Assembly: GCF_932526225.1 (NCBI RefSeq)
Contig: NC_064035.1
Span: forward strand, 21,319,969-21,383,968
Direction: 5' to 3'
Length of the DNA: 64,000 nucleotides
DNA from: Nematostella vectensis
Lineage: Eukaryota; Cnidaria; Anthozoa; Actiniaria; Edwardsiidae
Part shown: piece after piece, positions 48,977-60,507 of the stretch
Layout of the letters: every line of letters starts with the position of its first letter
Numbering within the stretch: position 1 is the stretch's first letter
Notes under the pieces: model-generated
What the model saw: only the letters and a program-made list of their open reading frames with translations
The model's database searches: none
What the model was told of the DNA's origin: nothing
Made by a program: the position numbers and the translations under genes

Positions 48977-49019
48977 GTATTAAAATCGAATTGATTCTGG
49001 TGTCCATTGCTAGAAAAAT

Positions 49020-49170
49020 CTCATTTTTCTAATGAGAGTCCATATGTATTACCGCTTAATGTAATAAAATTCGCCGCTTAATGTAATGAAACTTTTCCGC
49101 TAAATGTAATACTAACCGTTGATGTATTAACAAAAATGAACGCTTAATGCAATAATGGACCTAGCGCTCA
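49020..49170. repeat. Degenerate CGCTTAATGTAATA motif repeat
   Basis: Five related copies of CCGCTTAATGTAATA (about 49050, 49072, 49099, 49140 and flanks) within about 120 bp. Noncoding. Confidence 0.6.
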
Positions 49171-49452
49171 AGGTTACGGTTCACGTTCACAATGTCGACA
49201 AATGTTTATCTGCAAAAATGATTGGTTTAAGTCACTATCTATGGTACTAAAAATAGCCGGAAATAGCCAAAATTTGAATACGGCAAATTTGAGATAAAAT
49301 ATCTCTTTATTGGAATACGATATGGATAAAGTGAGATATAATTTTGAAGATTGACATGTGCTGATGGAAATAAGACGTATTATGTTTACCTAGGCGCATT
49401 TTCCTTTAAGACAGTATGGTTTTGCCTATTTCGGCCCCTAACTAAGGCTTAA

Positions 49453-50160
49453 GGCAAACGTCGAACCGAACTTGAACCGGATCAATTTAATAACTGGTGC
49501 TTGTCAGAGTAGAGCTTATTTCCAGTGGCGGCATACATCGATCCTATTTCTTAGGAGACAATTGAGTTTGATTTCATACTTTTGTGGAATTTGCACGAAA
49601 TAATTTATTGTGACTATTACGATTTCATTATTGTCTCAGAACAAAAGAATATAAGGGAATATGCACTTTCCCATACGAGCGTGCTCAGCTAGGGAAATAT
49701 AATCATTACCGACCAATACATTTAAAATAAGCACATTTGTTGCACATCGGTAATTCGCATTTCAGGTACGCATTTGTGCCTTCAAAGCAGGGCCAGCATA
49801 ACAAAATTGAATTTTGTGCTGACTTCTGTAGCTTCGCCATATTGTTGGTCAGTTCGTAAAGCGCATGCTCTTTAAGGGGGACCCGGCTTTTATTTTGTGG
49901 GCGAGAGGGTGCACTAACAGATTTTGTTCAAAGGTTTGAATTTGAATCAAATATTTTCTCATTTACATAATATATTTATCTTATTCGGTTCAAGTATAAT
50001 ATGACCTATGCCGCCAGGCCTCACCAGACACGATTCGATTCGACTAAGCACTTGTCCGAACTTTCGCGGGTTGCTAGATTGGACTTTGACCCCGTAAAAA
50101 CGCACGTGACCTTCAACGCCGAAAGGTTGAATTAGGTACATGTTCGGTTCGACGTATGCC
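49453..50160. mobile_element. P element copy 2 (TTAA-flanked)
   Basis: TTAA at 49449-49452 and 50161-50164 border inverted ends GGCAAACGTCGAACCGAAC and GTTCGGTTCGACGTATGCC (one mismatch, A/T). 708 bp, same outer sequence as P copy 1 but without its nested element. It lies in the interval between the two proposed E2F-like exons. Noncoding. Confidence 0.85.
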
Positions 50161-50253
50161 TTAAGCCTAAGAAATAAAAAACTTCTCATAGGAAAAAGCC
50201 ATGGGTGGATGCTCAACTGATGTATCTTACTCCGAAAAGGTGGGTCCTATTAA

Positions 50254-50436
50254 GCTTATTGCACGGATCTCAACACCTTGTTTAACTTGTTTGTCGATAA
50301 AAGTGTCGAGGAGATTCGTAAGCAATGTTATGACGAAATGTCTAGGTCGCCCGATAAAAAAACTATCCTTCGAACAGAATACCATTTTCACATGAAGATG
50401 AAGAGGACCTCGAATAGCAGTGTAAAAAAATTTTAA
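50254..50436 (+). other. Candidate small exon, unassigned
   Basis: A frame reads DLNTLFNLFVDKSVEEIRKQ, then CYDEMSRSPDKKTILRTEY, with protein-like composition, after an AG at about 50253 and up to a TAA at 50434. A second overlapping frame (50201-50395) is also open. No family recognised, and no donor in a matching phase is clear. It could be an alternative exon of the surrounding gene or chance. Confidence 0.2.
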
Positions 50437-50524
50437 ATTAATTTAGTTTCAGTCAAAGCCAAACAAGAAAAAAATGTCCATGAAAATGATAATAAGTTCT
50501 ACAGCGCATTCTTTTTTATCTTAG

Positions 50525-51556
50525 TTTTCGCGGGCAAGGCTTTGGCTGAAAACGCTTCGCAGCCCAATCAAGATAAACGTTATCCGTCCAAACCCCCTGT
50601 CAACATTCACTACCACAGCAAGACCAAACTCCCAGTCAACATTTACTACCTCAGACATACCAAACTCCCAGTCAACATTTACTACCTCAGAAAGACCAAA
50701 CTCCCAGTCAACATTTACTACCACAGCAAGACCAAACTCCCAGTCAACATTCACTACCACAGCAAGACCATTTCAGCCAACATTCACTACCACAGCAAGA
50801 CCAAAATCCCAGTCAACATCCACAACCACAGCAAGACCAAACTCCCTGTCAACATTCACTACCACAGCAAGACCATTGCAGTCAACATTCACTACTACAG
50901 CAAGACCATTGCAGTCAACATTCACTACCACAGCAAGACCATTCCAGTCAACATTCACAACAACAGAGAGACCAAACTCCCAGTCAACATTAACCCAAAT
51001 AGGACCAATGCCCAAGTCAACAGTCAATGCTACAGCAAGACCAAATCCACATTCAGCATTTACTACAACAGCAAGACCAAACCCCTATTCAACAATTGGC
51101 AGTCGGTATCAAGAAACACGAAATACTCCTATTGGAATTCCCTCGAATACAAGGTTAAGTGATCCGGCACCCCAACAGACTTGTTCGACAGCATATGATA
51201 ACACCGGAGGCACATTTGATTTAATGGCATGCAACCAAACTCCCTTAGAGGGTGCAGATCATAAAAAGCTAAGGATATGCATGGAGAACAACGAGGAAAT
51301 TCTGACGGATTATTTCTCTGATATTGTTATGAGTGGGGGGTATTACGAAGATTTTACGCCATTTAATCCTGAAATGCAACTGGGAGATATGCAGGACTAT
51401 TTCAACCAGTCCCTCTTGAATGAAACTTTCTTCTGGTCTGAAGCTTCAGACCAGAAAAATCAGTGGAGATCTGATAATCCGGGTATGAGTAACTATGCAG
51501 AGACAGCAACAGAGTCAAGCATGATGCCATTGTATGACGTTATTCATCAGCTGTGA
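50525..51556 (+). CDS. Terminal exon: Thr/Pro-rich repeats and acidic C-terminal tail
   Basis: The frame is open from a strong acceptor (pyrimidine-rich CATTCTTTTTTATCTTAG, AG at 50523-50524) to TGA at 51554; the ATG at 50876 is internal. First about 25 residues are LKTLRSPIKINVIRPNP-like, with weak resemblance to the end of an E2F marked box. Then about 14 repeats of QSTFTTTARPNS (36 bp) or QSTFTTTARPL (33 bp), all multiples of 3, then a unique acidic segment rich in Asp/Glu/Tyr/Phe (EEILTDYFSDIVMSGGYYED, then MQDYFNQSLLNETFFWSEAS). Such a tail could be a transactivation domain. The repeat-only frame shifted by one base (PVNIHYHSKTKL) stops soon after the repeats; this frame continues into unique sequence, so it is the coding one. 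AATAAAG at about 51957 could be the poly(A) signal. Membership in the E2F-like gene is inferred from position, strand and phase. Confidence 0.55.
   Translation, partial: FSRARLWLKTLRSPIKINVIRPNPLSTFTTTARPNSQSTFTTSDIPNSQSTFTTSERPNSQSTFTTTARPNSQSTFTTTARPFQPTFTTTARPKSQSTSTTTARPNSLSTFTTTARPLQSTFTTTARPLQSTFTTTARPFQSTFTTTERPNSQSTLTQIGPMPKSTVNATARPNPHSAFTTTARPNPYSTIGSRYQETRNTPIGIPSNTRLSDPAPQQTCSTAYDNTGGTFDLMACNQTPLEGADHKKLRICMENNEEILTDYFSDIVMSGGYYEDFTPFNPEMQLGDMQDYFNQSLLNETFFWSEASDQKNQWRSDNPGMSNYAETATESSMMPLYDVIHQL
50592..51095 (+). repeat. 36/33-bp coding minisatellite
   Basis: Units CAGTCAACATTCACTACCAC... of 36 bp (AGACCAAACTCC ending) and 33 bp (AGACCATTG ending). Length changes keep the reading frame, which suggests selection on the encoded 12- or 11-residue repeat. 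The last units are more diverged. Confidence 0.85.
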
Positions 51557-52079
51557 CAATGTGAGTACAAAGGTGAAATGAAAGTGATATCACCTCAAGA
51601 ACACTAAATAACATTAGTTTCCCAATTAAAACCGCAATTCTCGCTACTGCTTGTATTACAGATTATGGCTAAACACGCTTTTGAGACTTATACTTGAAAA
51701 CGAGAAAAAAAATATATATATATAAACTAAGTATTATCATCAGAGTTGGAAATACAATTTTTGTACATATCATCAATAATAATCTTAAATCTTTAAGAAA
51801 AAAAGTTATGTTAGCCTCTTCTAACATAAATTCGTAAACAGATTTCTGTAAATAATAAGTATTCTTTACGAAACCCTTAGATTCGCATGGTTTTGCCACA
51901 AAAATAGATCTTTGTTGAAAGCTGTATTGTTGTCACTTCAGTGAACCTATGGAATAATAAAGAAATCGAATGTTTCATAATATTATTGATGATAAGTACA
52001 AAAAATTGTATTTCCAGGAAAAGTGATGTCTTTTTAATCTTGTGCGTTTATCGGATAGCATGATCATTACGGCGATAAA
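51557..52079 (+). other. Probable 3' UTR and flank
   Basis: AT-rich, no gene. A possible polyadenylation signal AATAAAG lies at about 51957. Confidence 0.4.
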
Positions 52080-54904
52080 CACAGGAAAAATGCCCTAAAA
52101 ACCATATTGGGTTTTCAACAATTTCCATTAAAAAAATATACAAAATGGATTTGATCTTGGTTATTACTTATCCAATCTTGGGTTTTACCTAAAACTCATT
52201 GCAAAAATACGTTTATCAACAATGGGTTCTAGCTTGTAAAAAACAACTGCAAACCAATATGGGTTTTAAGCAAAAAATATTTATGGATTATGCATTTCCA
52301 ACAATGGGTTATAGCTTATAAAAAACGACCTCGAATCAGTATGGTTTTTATGCAAAAACCATTCATGGTTTATGCATTTCCGACAATGGGTTTTAGCTTG
52401 TAAAAACCCTACCCGAATCAACTATGGGTTTTACGCGAAAACCATTCATGGTTTAAGCATCTCCGACAATAAGTTATAAGTTGTAAAAACCGACCTCGAA
52501 CCAATATGGATTTTAATTGAAAAATATTCATGGTTTATGCATTTCAAAAAAATGGCTATAACTTGTAAAACACAACCTCGAACCAATATGGGTTTAAGCG
52601 AAAACCACTCATGGTTTATACATTTCCAACAATGGGTTTTAACTTGTTAAAACCAACCTCGAACCAATATGGGTTAAAGCGAAAACCATTCATGGTTTAT
52701 ACATTTCCAACAATGGGTTTTAACTTGTAAGAACCAACCTCGAACCAATATGGCTTTTACTCGGAAACCATTAATGGTTTATGCATTTCCAACAATGGGT
52801 TTTAGCTTGTAAAAACCAACCTCGAACCAATATGGGTTTTACTCGAAAACCATTCATGGTTTACGCATTTCCAACAATGGGTTTTAGATTGTAAAAACCA
52901 ACCTCGAACCAATATGTGTTTTAAGTGAAAACTATTCCTGGTGTATGTATTTCCGACAATAGGTTATAAGTTGTAAAAACCGACCTCGAACCAATATTGA
53001 TTTTAATTGAAAAATATTCATGGTTTATGCATTTAAAAAAAACGGCTATAAATTGTAAAAAACAACCTCGAACCAATATGGGTTTAAGCGAAAGCCATTC
53101 ATGGTTTATACATTTCCAAAAATGGGTTTTAACTTGTTAAAACCAACCTCGAACCAATATGGGTTTAAGCGAAAACCATTCATGGTTTATACATTTCCAA
53201 CAATGGGTTTTAATTTGTAACAACCAACCTCGAACCAATACGTGTTTTTTCTCGAAAACCATTCATGGTTTATGCATTTCCTACAAAGGGGTTTTAACTT
53301 GTAAAATCAAACCTCTAACCAATTTGGGTTTTGTTTATTTCTGACGACAGTTGATAACATGCAAAGTCGCCACTAATTTGATACATAGTTTTTCACAATT
53401 AATAAAGGGGTATCAGTAGCTTGTAAAAAATGACATTGAACTAATATGGGTTTTAAGCGAAAACCATTCCTTTCCAACAGCTTATAAAAGCTACCAACTA
53501 TCGAACGTCAAATTATTTACTGGTTACTGACCCCCCACCGCTCTGGAATTTCCATTTTGGGTACCAATTTTGACCCCCCCCCCCCCCTGATTTTCCAAAT
53601 AAAGTACTAGGTACCCCCACCCCTTTTGGGATTCCTAGGCGTTTGACACCCCACGCCCCCGGAATTTCCGATCAACCCATTGGGGGTATGGATATTTCCT
53701 GGCATAACTAAATATTTGCTGAATTTACAAGTTTAGAGCAAAGGTTAAGATATTTAAGATATAAGACCTTATATTGATTACATGTATCAATCGCGTGACA
53801 AGGCGAGACCGGTGTTTTCCTGTCGTTTATGTCTTCTTTCTGATAGCCATTTAGGACTATCGAAAATTACAGAAAAGCATATCGTTTCCTTTTCCATTTA
53901 ACTAGCCCCAAAAAGTGTTCGCAATATTCATGTTAAGGGCGTGTTCCCATATAGTCGTCACGGTCGCCGCGATTGCCAGAAAAAAGTTTATATAGAAACA
54001 CTCTGAAACAGTTATCTGGCGTTCCAAGAAGACATGATAGAACAGTGCTCTAACTTCAATAACCATTTCCGTTTTAAATATGGGGTTTTCAGAAAAACAC
54101 AAACAGAATATTGTTTTTTGAGTACGGTTGTAAATATTGTGGTTGGAATTTTTTTTTGTTGGAATTTTTAACAAACAGTTGGAGATTTTTCAATTAGTGA
54201 GTAATTTTAAAACCAGTTGGAAACTCTCCAACCAGTGCCAAATTTGGAAAACCTCAAAAGTACCAGGCATTGGTTCCTTGGGTTTACGTTAGCGTTACGG
54301 TTGGGTAATTCTTTGTGAAAATAAACTTTGGGTAACAAAACTGTGTGGAAGATATTTTTATTTAATTAATTAATTTGGGCGCATTTCTCACAAGCTTCTG
54401 TAAACGTGATTTGGCGATCAAATCGTGGAGTTACTGATGACGTGCAGTGGTTCAACCGATTTGGAGCAATTGTTCCTTTGATGCGCCCATGTTCAGTAAC
54501 AAGTGCAGTAGTAGCTACTCTACTATTATATTTCCCGACTAATGACCCTTAGCACAATCGAAATGTCTAACTATTTAAAAGCATTTTCTATTGGTTTTTG
54601 TTCCAGCGGTCGTTTGGCACATCGTTTTTTTCCGCGAAACATGCTGCACGAAAAAACGATTGCCGTGTAACATGGTCTTCCGCGTTTTTTACGCAACATT
54701 TCGCTTTGCAACATGTTGCAGGATTTTGAATTAATCACCTTTTGATCAACACCTTTGGGTATTGAGTAAACAAACATGGGTTTTCAGTTAAACCCTTCTA
54801 TATTGGGTGTTTGCTTTAAACCCAATATTGGGAAGTATTCTAATTTTCTTACTATTAAACCCATCTTAAAACCAACATGATTTTTAGGGCATTTTTTTCC
54901 TGTG
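52080..54904. mobile_element. Inverted-repeat element carrying a satellite array
   Basis: The ends are inverted repeats of about 35 bp: CACAGGAAAAATGCCC at 52080 and the complement of it ending CCTGTG at 54904, continuing CTAAAAA(C/T)CAT(A/G)TTGGG. AAA is present on both outer sides, so a 3-bp duplication is possible, as in CACTA/EnSpm elements; that class is only a guess. The left half is filled by an ~82-bp satellite; 53520-54780 is unique sequence with C-rich runs, then short inverted copies of the satellite motif. No transposase is seen (the frame at 53902-54174 is not recognised). Confidence 0.7.
52195..53480. repeat. ~82-bp satellite array, about 15 units
   Basis: Unit AACCATTCATGGTTTATGCA..., TTTCCAACAATGGGTTTTAG, CTTGTAAAAACCAACCTCGA, ACCAATATGGGTTTTAAGCG. 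Units differ by point changes and 1-3-bp indels. A pair (about 52430-52600 and 52930-53090) shares private changes, which suggests block duplication. Each unit holds the near-palindrome AACCATTCATGGTT. Confidence 0.9.
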
Positions 54905-56072
54905 AAATGAGTATACATGTTATTATCCAGCAGCTGAGCATAAAGCACATTGTTGAAGAGACACAAAATGAAGAAAACAATAAACGTCAAACTATTATGA
55001 TTTAGTAGAATAGTTTGAATCGATATTTCTAATGGGATAAAACTCAATTAAACTATGCTGTTACAACGTGGAAACAAGATACAACCAGTAGATGCACGCA
55101 CTTTCAAATCTTTTCGTTACTTTTCTTTTTGTCACTAAAAATCCTGGGAATAGGAGCAAGGCATAGGAGTTTTTTTAAGGCAGAAATTGAAGTAAACATT
55201 CAAACTCCGAAAATAATACTTAGTTTATAAGAGCTCGCGATTCTGCTTTTGAATCGCGTGAAAAAAACCCTAAACTAAACTCCCTCAACCTTAAACTATC
55301 ATATATCATTAATGAATTGAAAGAAAAAATACATATGATAAGGACATGGACCTAAACTGTTGTATTCTGCAAACCGAGTATCGTCTCCTACGCGAGTACA
55401 CGCTCAACGGATGAGCGCCCCCACTTGTCAAAGAGTTTGATGGAAATACAAAAGGTATCTATCTATCTATATATATTTTTGGATATCGGGTAGATTATTA
55501 GATTGTCTACAAAATATGACTTGTAGTGAAAAAATGACGCATGCAGTGGCATAAAGGATTGCATCAAAGTCGGTGCACTTGTCAAAAGCTTGGTGGCTTT
55601 CGCTGTCGTATCTTACTCGCTGTGTTGCCACACGTAAACCAAAGGCTCAGAAAAAGTACACAATACTCAGACTTCATATTAAGATATCGTGTAGATTATC
55701 ACATTGCATTAGTGTAGAAATCGTGCGCTGGATGTTGCCCACGCGAAGCCCGGCTGAGTCTAAGAAAAGAGAAATTACGCTGAACGAGTTCACCAATATT
55801 TCATGGATTAGATAGCAATATGTTTAGCTCTCATAGCTCTACTCCAAGGATTGTGTTTTTCACGTCTCATCAAATGTATAACAATGTTTGAAGGGTTAAA
55901 AAATGCAAAAACAAGCCCAAAAGTTTGTGGAAGTAGATGACTCAACACCCTCCCCCCTTTGAAATACCCCCTCCCTCCTCTAGAGCCAAAATGAGTCCCC
56001 CTCTCTATTAAGCCTTTTCCATTTCCCTAAGGATTATAACAAGGAATAACACGCTTCTAAAAGTATCCGATT
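54905..56072. other. Unassigned sequence
   Basis: No gene recognised. Short frames at 54784-55047 (minus) and 55573-55815 (plus) lack features. C-rich stretch at about 55950-56000. Ends at the Gypsy target duplication CTATT. Confidence 0.4.
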
Positions 56073-56077
56073 CTATT

Positions 56078-56206
56078 TGTAGTATTGGGCTACCTGTAGT
56101 AGCAGAGGGAATGGGGCGGGGAAGATGGCGGCCTCCTAGAGCGATCGGACTACGATTGTATGGTAGCACCTTAGAGTATCATAGACACAATAAACGTCTT
56201 ACTACA
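56078..56206 (+). repeat. Gypsy 5' LTR (129 bp)
   Basis: TG...CA ends. Contains AATAAA near its 3' end (56190). No obvious TATA box; the sequence GGGGCGGGGAAGATGGCGGC could be a GC-box or YY1-like initiator region. Confidence 0.95.
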
Positions 56207-56218
56207 TGGTGTCAGAAG

Positions 56219-56812
56219 ATGGCAAGCAGCACGCCATTCGTGAAGCCACCCAAAGTATTGGAAATTTCGAGCGGAAATCCAGCGTTTGCTTGGAAAAAGT
56301 GGAAGCTAAAATTCGAAATTTATTTGAAGGCCACTGCCACCTCCACGAGGCCTGACGAAGTCAAGGTGGGTTTACTGCTCAATCATATTGGAGACAAATG
56401 CCTAGAAATATATAGTAACTTTGTATTTCGCCCTGATCAACCAAACCCAGATGGTGGAGACCCTATACCGGGCGAAAACCCGGATAATTACAAGACGGTG
56501 ATAGAGAAGTTTGACCAATATTTTACTAAACGAGACCCACAGTTAATGCTCCGCGAAAAGTTCTGGCTCCAGCTCCAACGAGAACAAAATCAGAGTTTTG
56601 ACTCCTGGGTAGTCACTGTAAGAGAAAGGGCTGCAGAATGTAAATTCCCACCCGAATTCCTCGATCAAGCTATAAGGGATAAGCTTACCTTTTCCTGTGT
56701 AGATGATAGGTCTAAATCGAAGTTGTACGATGAAGGGGCAGGGCTTTCACTCGATAAAACAATAACAATCCTCTCGATGAAAGAAGCATCTAGTCGGGAA
56801 CTACAAGAATAA
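56219..56812 (+). CDS. Gypsy Gag (capsid part)
   Basis: 197 codons from ATG MASSTPFVKPPKVLEIS; an ATG at 56111 lies inside the LTR and is unlikely. The region FAWKKWKLKFEIYLKAT through FDQYFTKRDPQLMLREKFW and QSFDSWVVTVRERAAEC is typical of the Gag of Gypsy elements of this type, which forms the particle that packages RNA. It ends in TAA at 56810-56812. Pol is in the +1 frame and open from 56781, so the two overlap by about 32 bp. Expression of pol would need a +1 shift near CAAGAATAAAAAAAC. The Gag frame itself looks intact. Confidence 0.85.
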   Translation: MASSTPFVKPPKVLEISSGNPAFAWKKWKLKFEIYLKATATSTRPDEVKVGLLLNHIGDKCLEIYSNFVFRPDQPNPDGGDPIPGENPDNYKTVIEKFDQYFTKRDPQLMLREKFWLQLQREQNQSFDSWVVTVRERAAECKFPPEFLDQAIRDKLTFSCVDDRSKSKLYDEGAGLSLDKTITILSMKEASSRELQE

Positions 56813-59800
56813 AAAAACGGCAACAATCGAGAGAGTAGGATTGAGAGCACCTGGAAAAACAGCACCCCGGTATGCACAGCGGTCCGAGACAAAAAGTCAA
56901 CGGAGACAGCCACCTGATAGATGCGGATACTGTGGCAGAGACCATCCTCGAGGCAAAATCAACTGTCCAGCAGCTAACGTGCGTTGTGATAAATGCACCA
57001 AAGTTGGGCACTTCGCTGCTGTATGTAGAAGCAAACCGAATACAAGAGTAAGTCAGGTAGAAGATGCACATGAGGGTGAGGTTTTAGAGCATAACCCGAC
57101 ATTCGTGGGACGGGTTTTGGCAGTTCCTCAAACAGATAATACATTACCGGATCAAGATAAAAACGTCGACATCACGTCTTCCGAAAATCAAGTCAGCGAG
57201 GCCAAAGCATTAATGCCTGAGATATCTACCGATTATATTCGCGATCCTGGATGGCATGTGAAGCTGAGAGTAGAGAAACGCGAGCTAACGTGGTGTATTG
57301 GTACCGGAGCCCAGGTCTCTGTGATGCCGGAAACCGTGTACAGAGAGGTGTATGGGAAACTCTCGCCGTCAGCTATCCGCAAGCTAGGGTTAATACACGA
57401 AATCCCCAATACCTACAGTGTCAGGGCTGTCGATTGCAGCACCAACCAGCAAAATAAAGAACCGTTCATCAACAAGGAAACCATAGTTCGCAAGAACCCA
57501 CACCCCTTCAATGGTCTAGGTAAACTAAGCGGAGAGTACACGATCCGGCTTAAGGAAGGAGCAAAGCCATTTTGTTTGACAACCCCTCGACGAGTACCGC
57601 TCCCACTGCAAAAGAAAGTGGAGCAAGAGATAAACCGGATGGTGGAGCTCGGCGTGATAGAACCAGTAGACGAGCCCACGGACTGGTGCGCACCGATAGT
57701 AGTGGTACCAAAGCCAAATGGAACCGTGCGAATATGCGTCGACCTCACAAAGCTCAACAAAGAAGTCAGAAGAAAAGTATACCAAATGCCTAAAGTGGAA
57801 GAGACTCTCGGAAACATAGCCAAAGGATCGATCTACTCCAAACTTGACGCTAACTCAGGCTTCCACCAAGTTCCCTCAAGCGAGGAAAGCGCTAAGCTTA
57901 CTACCTTTATCAATCCTTTTGGGCGGTATATGTTTCGCCGTCTGCCATACGGAATCTCCTCTGCACCGGAATACTTTCAGAAGAAAATGGACCAGGAGCT
58001 GGCTGGACTAGAAGGCAGACTATGTCATATGGACGACATCCTGGTCGTTGGAAAAGACCAAGCGGAGAACGATAAGAGACTGGCTGCCGTCTTTCACCGC
58101 ATCACGGAAATCGGCATGACACTGAACCCAGACAAGTGTAAGTTCTCAGAGAAGATTGAGTACCTTGGACAGGTGATCGATAACGAGGGGATCAAGAAAA
58201 ATCCCGCCAAGGTGAAAGCTATCGTCGACATGGATGTACCTAGGGACATCCCTAGCCTGAGACGATTTCTCGGGATGGTGAACCAACTAATGAAGTTCTG
58301 TCCCAATCTAGCAGAGAAGACGCAACCACTTCGCGACCTGCTTAAGAAGAATAGCGCATGGGTTTGGGGCAAGGTGCAAGATGATGCCTTCAATGACTTG
58401 AAAGAAGAAATGGCTTCAGAGAGAGTGCTTGCACTGTATAGCCTCGAGAAAGAGACTGTAGTCTCCGCGGATGCAAGCAGCTTTGGATTGGGGGCAGTAC
58501 TCATGCAGAAGCAGCCATCCGGAGAAATGCGTCCTGTTGCATATGCAAGCAGATCTATGACAAACACCGAGTGCAGATACGCACAGATAGAAAAAGAGGC
58601 ATTAGCAACCACGTGGGCCCTAGAGCACTGGTCCGATTTATTGGTAGGCATGAAGTTCACTGTCGAAACAGACCACAAGCCCCTTGTACCCCTGTTTACT
58701 TCCAAGATGATCGATGAGCTGCCGGTACGCATACAGCGTTTCAGAATGAGGCTGATGAGGTACGATTTTGATACTCGGCACGTTCCAGGCAAGGAACTTT
58801 ATACCGCAGATGCACTATCTAGGTGCCCACTATACAAAAAGAGGTCTGAGACGTCGTACCAGTCTGACCACATGTACGCTGAAGCAGACTGTTATGTGAA
58901 TACCATACTGCTACACCTGCCAGCATCCGACAAGAGACTAGAGGAAATACGGTCAGAGCTGAAGAGAGACGACGCATTGAAAGTCGTGATGCATTACGTA
59001 CAGAATGGGTGGCCAGAAACCAAACAGAAGCTCTATGGGCCCGTGAAGAAATACTGGGGTGAAAGAGGAAGCTTATCCACCCACGAAGGCCTATTGATGA
59101 GGGGACGAAGACTTGTAATTCCGTCGAGTCTCATGTCAGATATCTTACGGTACCTACACGATGGTCACCAAGGCATATCCAAGACACGGGACAATGCAGC
59201 ATCGTCCGTTTGGTGGCCCGGAATCTCCAAACAAATTAAAGAGATGGTTCGCAATTGTGCCACCTGCGAAAAATATCGGAAGGAACGTATAGAACCGATG
59301 AAGGGAACGGATTTCCCAGAGCGACCGTGGTCCAAACTCGGAGCATCTTCTTCCAACATGAAGGCCGACACTACCTGCACATAATCGACTACTATTCGCG
59401 CGATATCGAAATATACAGCCTGTGATACAGCGAACAAGATGAAGAATGCCTTTAGTCGACATGGAATCCCAGATATCTTAGTTACCGACAACGGACCACA
59501 GTTCGCCTCTGCAAAGTTCAACAAGTTTGCGGCAACATGGGGATTCAAATCACATAACTTCATCACCTCGGTACGCCCAGTCAAATGGCGAATCGGAATG
59601 AGCCGTCGAGACAATAAAGAACTTTTTGAAGAAGTGCGGTGACGAGTACCTCGCTCTTCTAAGCTACAGAAACAAACCGCTTCACAACAAATATTCTCCC
59701 TCACAGCTAAGTATGGGTCGCAAACTAAAAACGAGAGTACCGTGCCACCCGGACGAGTTGAAACCTCAACTCCCAGACAATGATGTAGTGAGAAAGAGAG

Positions 59801-60262
59801 TACAGAAGACAAATGCGGGAAGACTATGACCGCAGACACAGAGTTGCAGAGGGAGAGGAGTTAGCAGAAGGTGATCGAGTATGGATACCAGACCTAAAGA
59901 CGGAGGGGACGATAATCAGGCCAAACGAAACCCCACGATCGGTTGTAATACAAACACCACAGGGATTGCGGAGACGAAACCGTCGACAGGTAAGAAGAGC
60001 CTTAGGAAGCCCTCAGCCAACATACGCTGCTACACAGTACAGGGCCCCTATACTCCCCGAGAGATACACAACTCCGGAAGCAATACAAAGCCAGTCAAGC
60101 CCTCTCCCGGTACAACAACCATCAGTCTCCGACAAAGAGACCTTCAATGAAATGTCTGGACCCACACAAGGAGATGGGAATCGAGTACCACAGCCGTGCC
60201 CTACGCCAGAGCAGAGAAAGTGCGCCGCAGACCTTGCAGATACATTGAAGAATACTGACTGA
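56781..60262 (+). pseudogene. Gypsy Pol (zinc knuckles, protease, RT, RNase H, integrase), damaged
   Basis: 56841-59384 is one long frame. Two zinc knuckles come first (CGYCGRDHP... and CDKCTKVGHFAAVC). The protease has GTGAQVS where the catalytic DTG/DSG is expected, so its Asp is lost. RT: VPKPNGTVRICVDL, YSKLDANSGFHQ (Asp) and CHMDDILVVG (catalytic DD). RNase H: VSADASSFGLGAVL, IEKEALA and ETDHKPLV. Integrase: HHCC zinc motif at about 59157-59280, then a frameshift at about 59346, a gap after 59420, and further frame changes at about 59560-59640. The third catalytic block sits in a disrupted frame with a stop. Remaining C-terminal frames are 59626-59829 and 59813-60262. CHMDD is common in K02A2.6-like Gypsy elements. 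The protein would be non-functional, although the LTRs are identical. Confidence 0.85.
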
Positions 60263-60378
60263 CAATGACTGCTGTTAGTTACCGTTAGAACAATGTTAGA
60301 ATATTTACTTGTATAGGTCAATTAAGAAGTAGACCACAAGTATACGTTTGTATGTTAGGTTACTGTTAAAAGGGGAGA

Positions 60379-60507
60379 TGTAGTATTGGGCTACCTGTAG
60401 TAGCAGAGGGAATGGGGCGGGGAAGATGGCGGCCTCCTAGAGCGATCGGACTACGATTGTATGGTAGCACCTTAGAGTATCATAGACACAATAAACGTCT
60501 TACTACA
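60379..60507 (+). repeat. Gypsy 3' LTR (129 bp)
   Basis: Identical to the 5' LTR as far as I can read, preceded by the polypurine tract and followed by CTATT. Confidence 0.95.

Noticed and set aside
50542-51162. 206-codon PVNIHYHSKTKL repeat frame
   Set aside because: Alternative frame of the coding minisatellite; it ends soon after the repeats, whereas the frame used continues into unique acidic sequence and starts at a good acceptor.
52195-53480. CRISPR-like array
   Set aside because: Units are contiguous ~82-bp satellites without unique spacers, and the genome is eukaryotic.
56111-56218. N-terminal extension of Gypsy Gag from the ATG in the LTR
   Set aside because: It would translate the LTR and primer-binding site; the ATG at 56219 just after them is the expected start.
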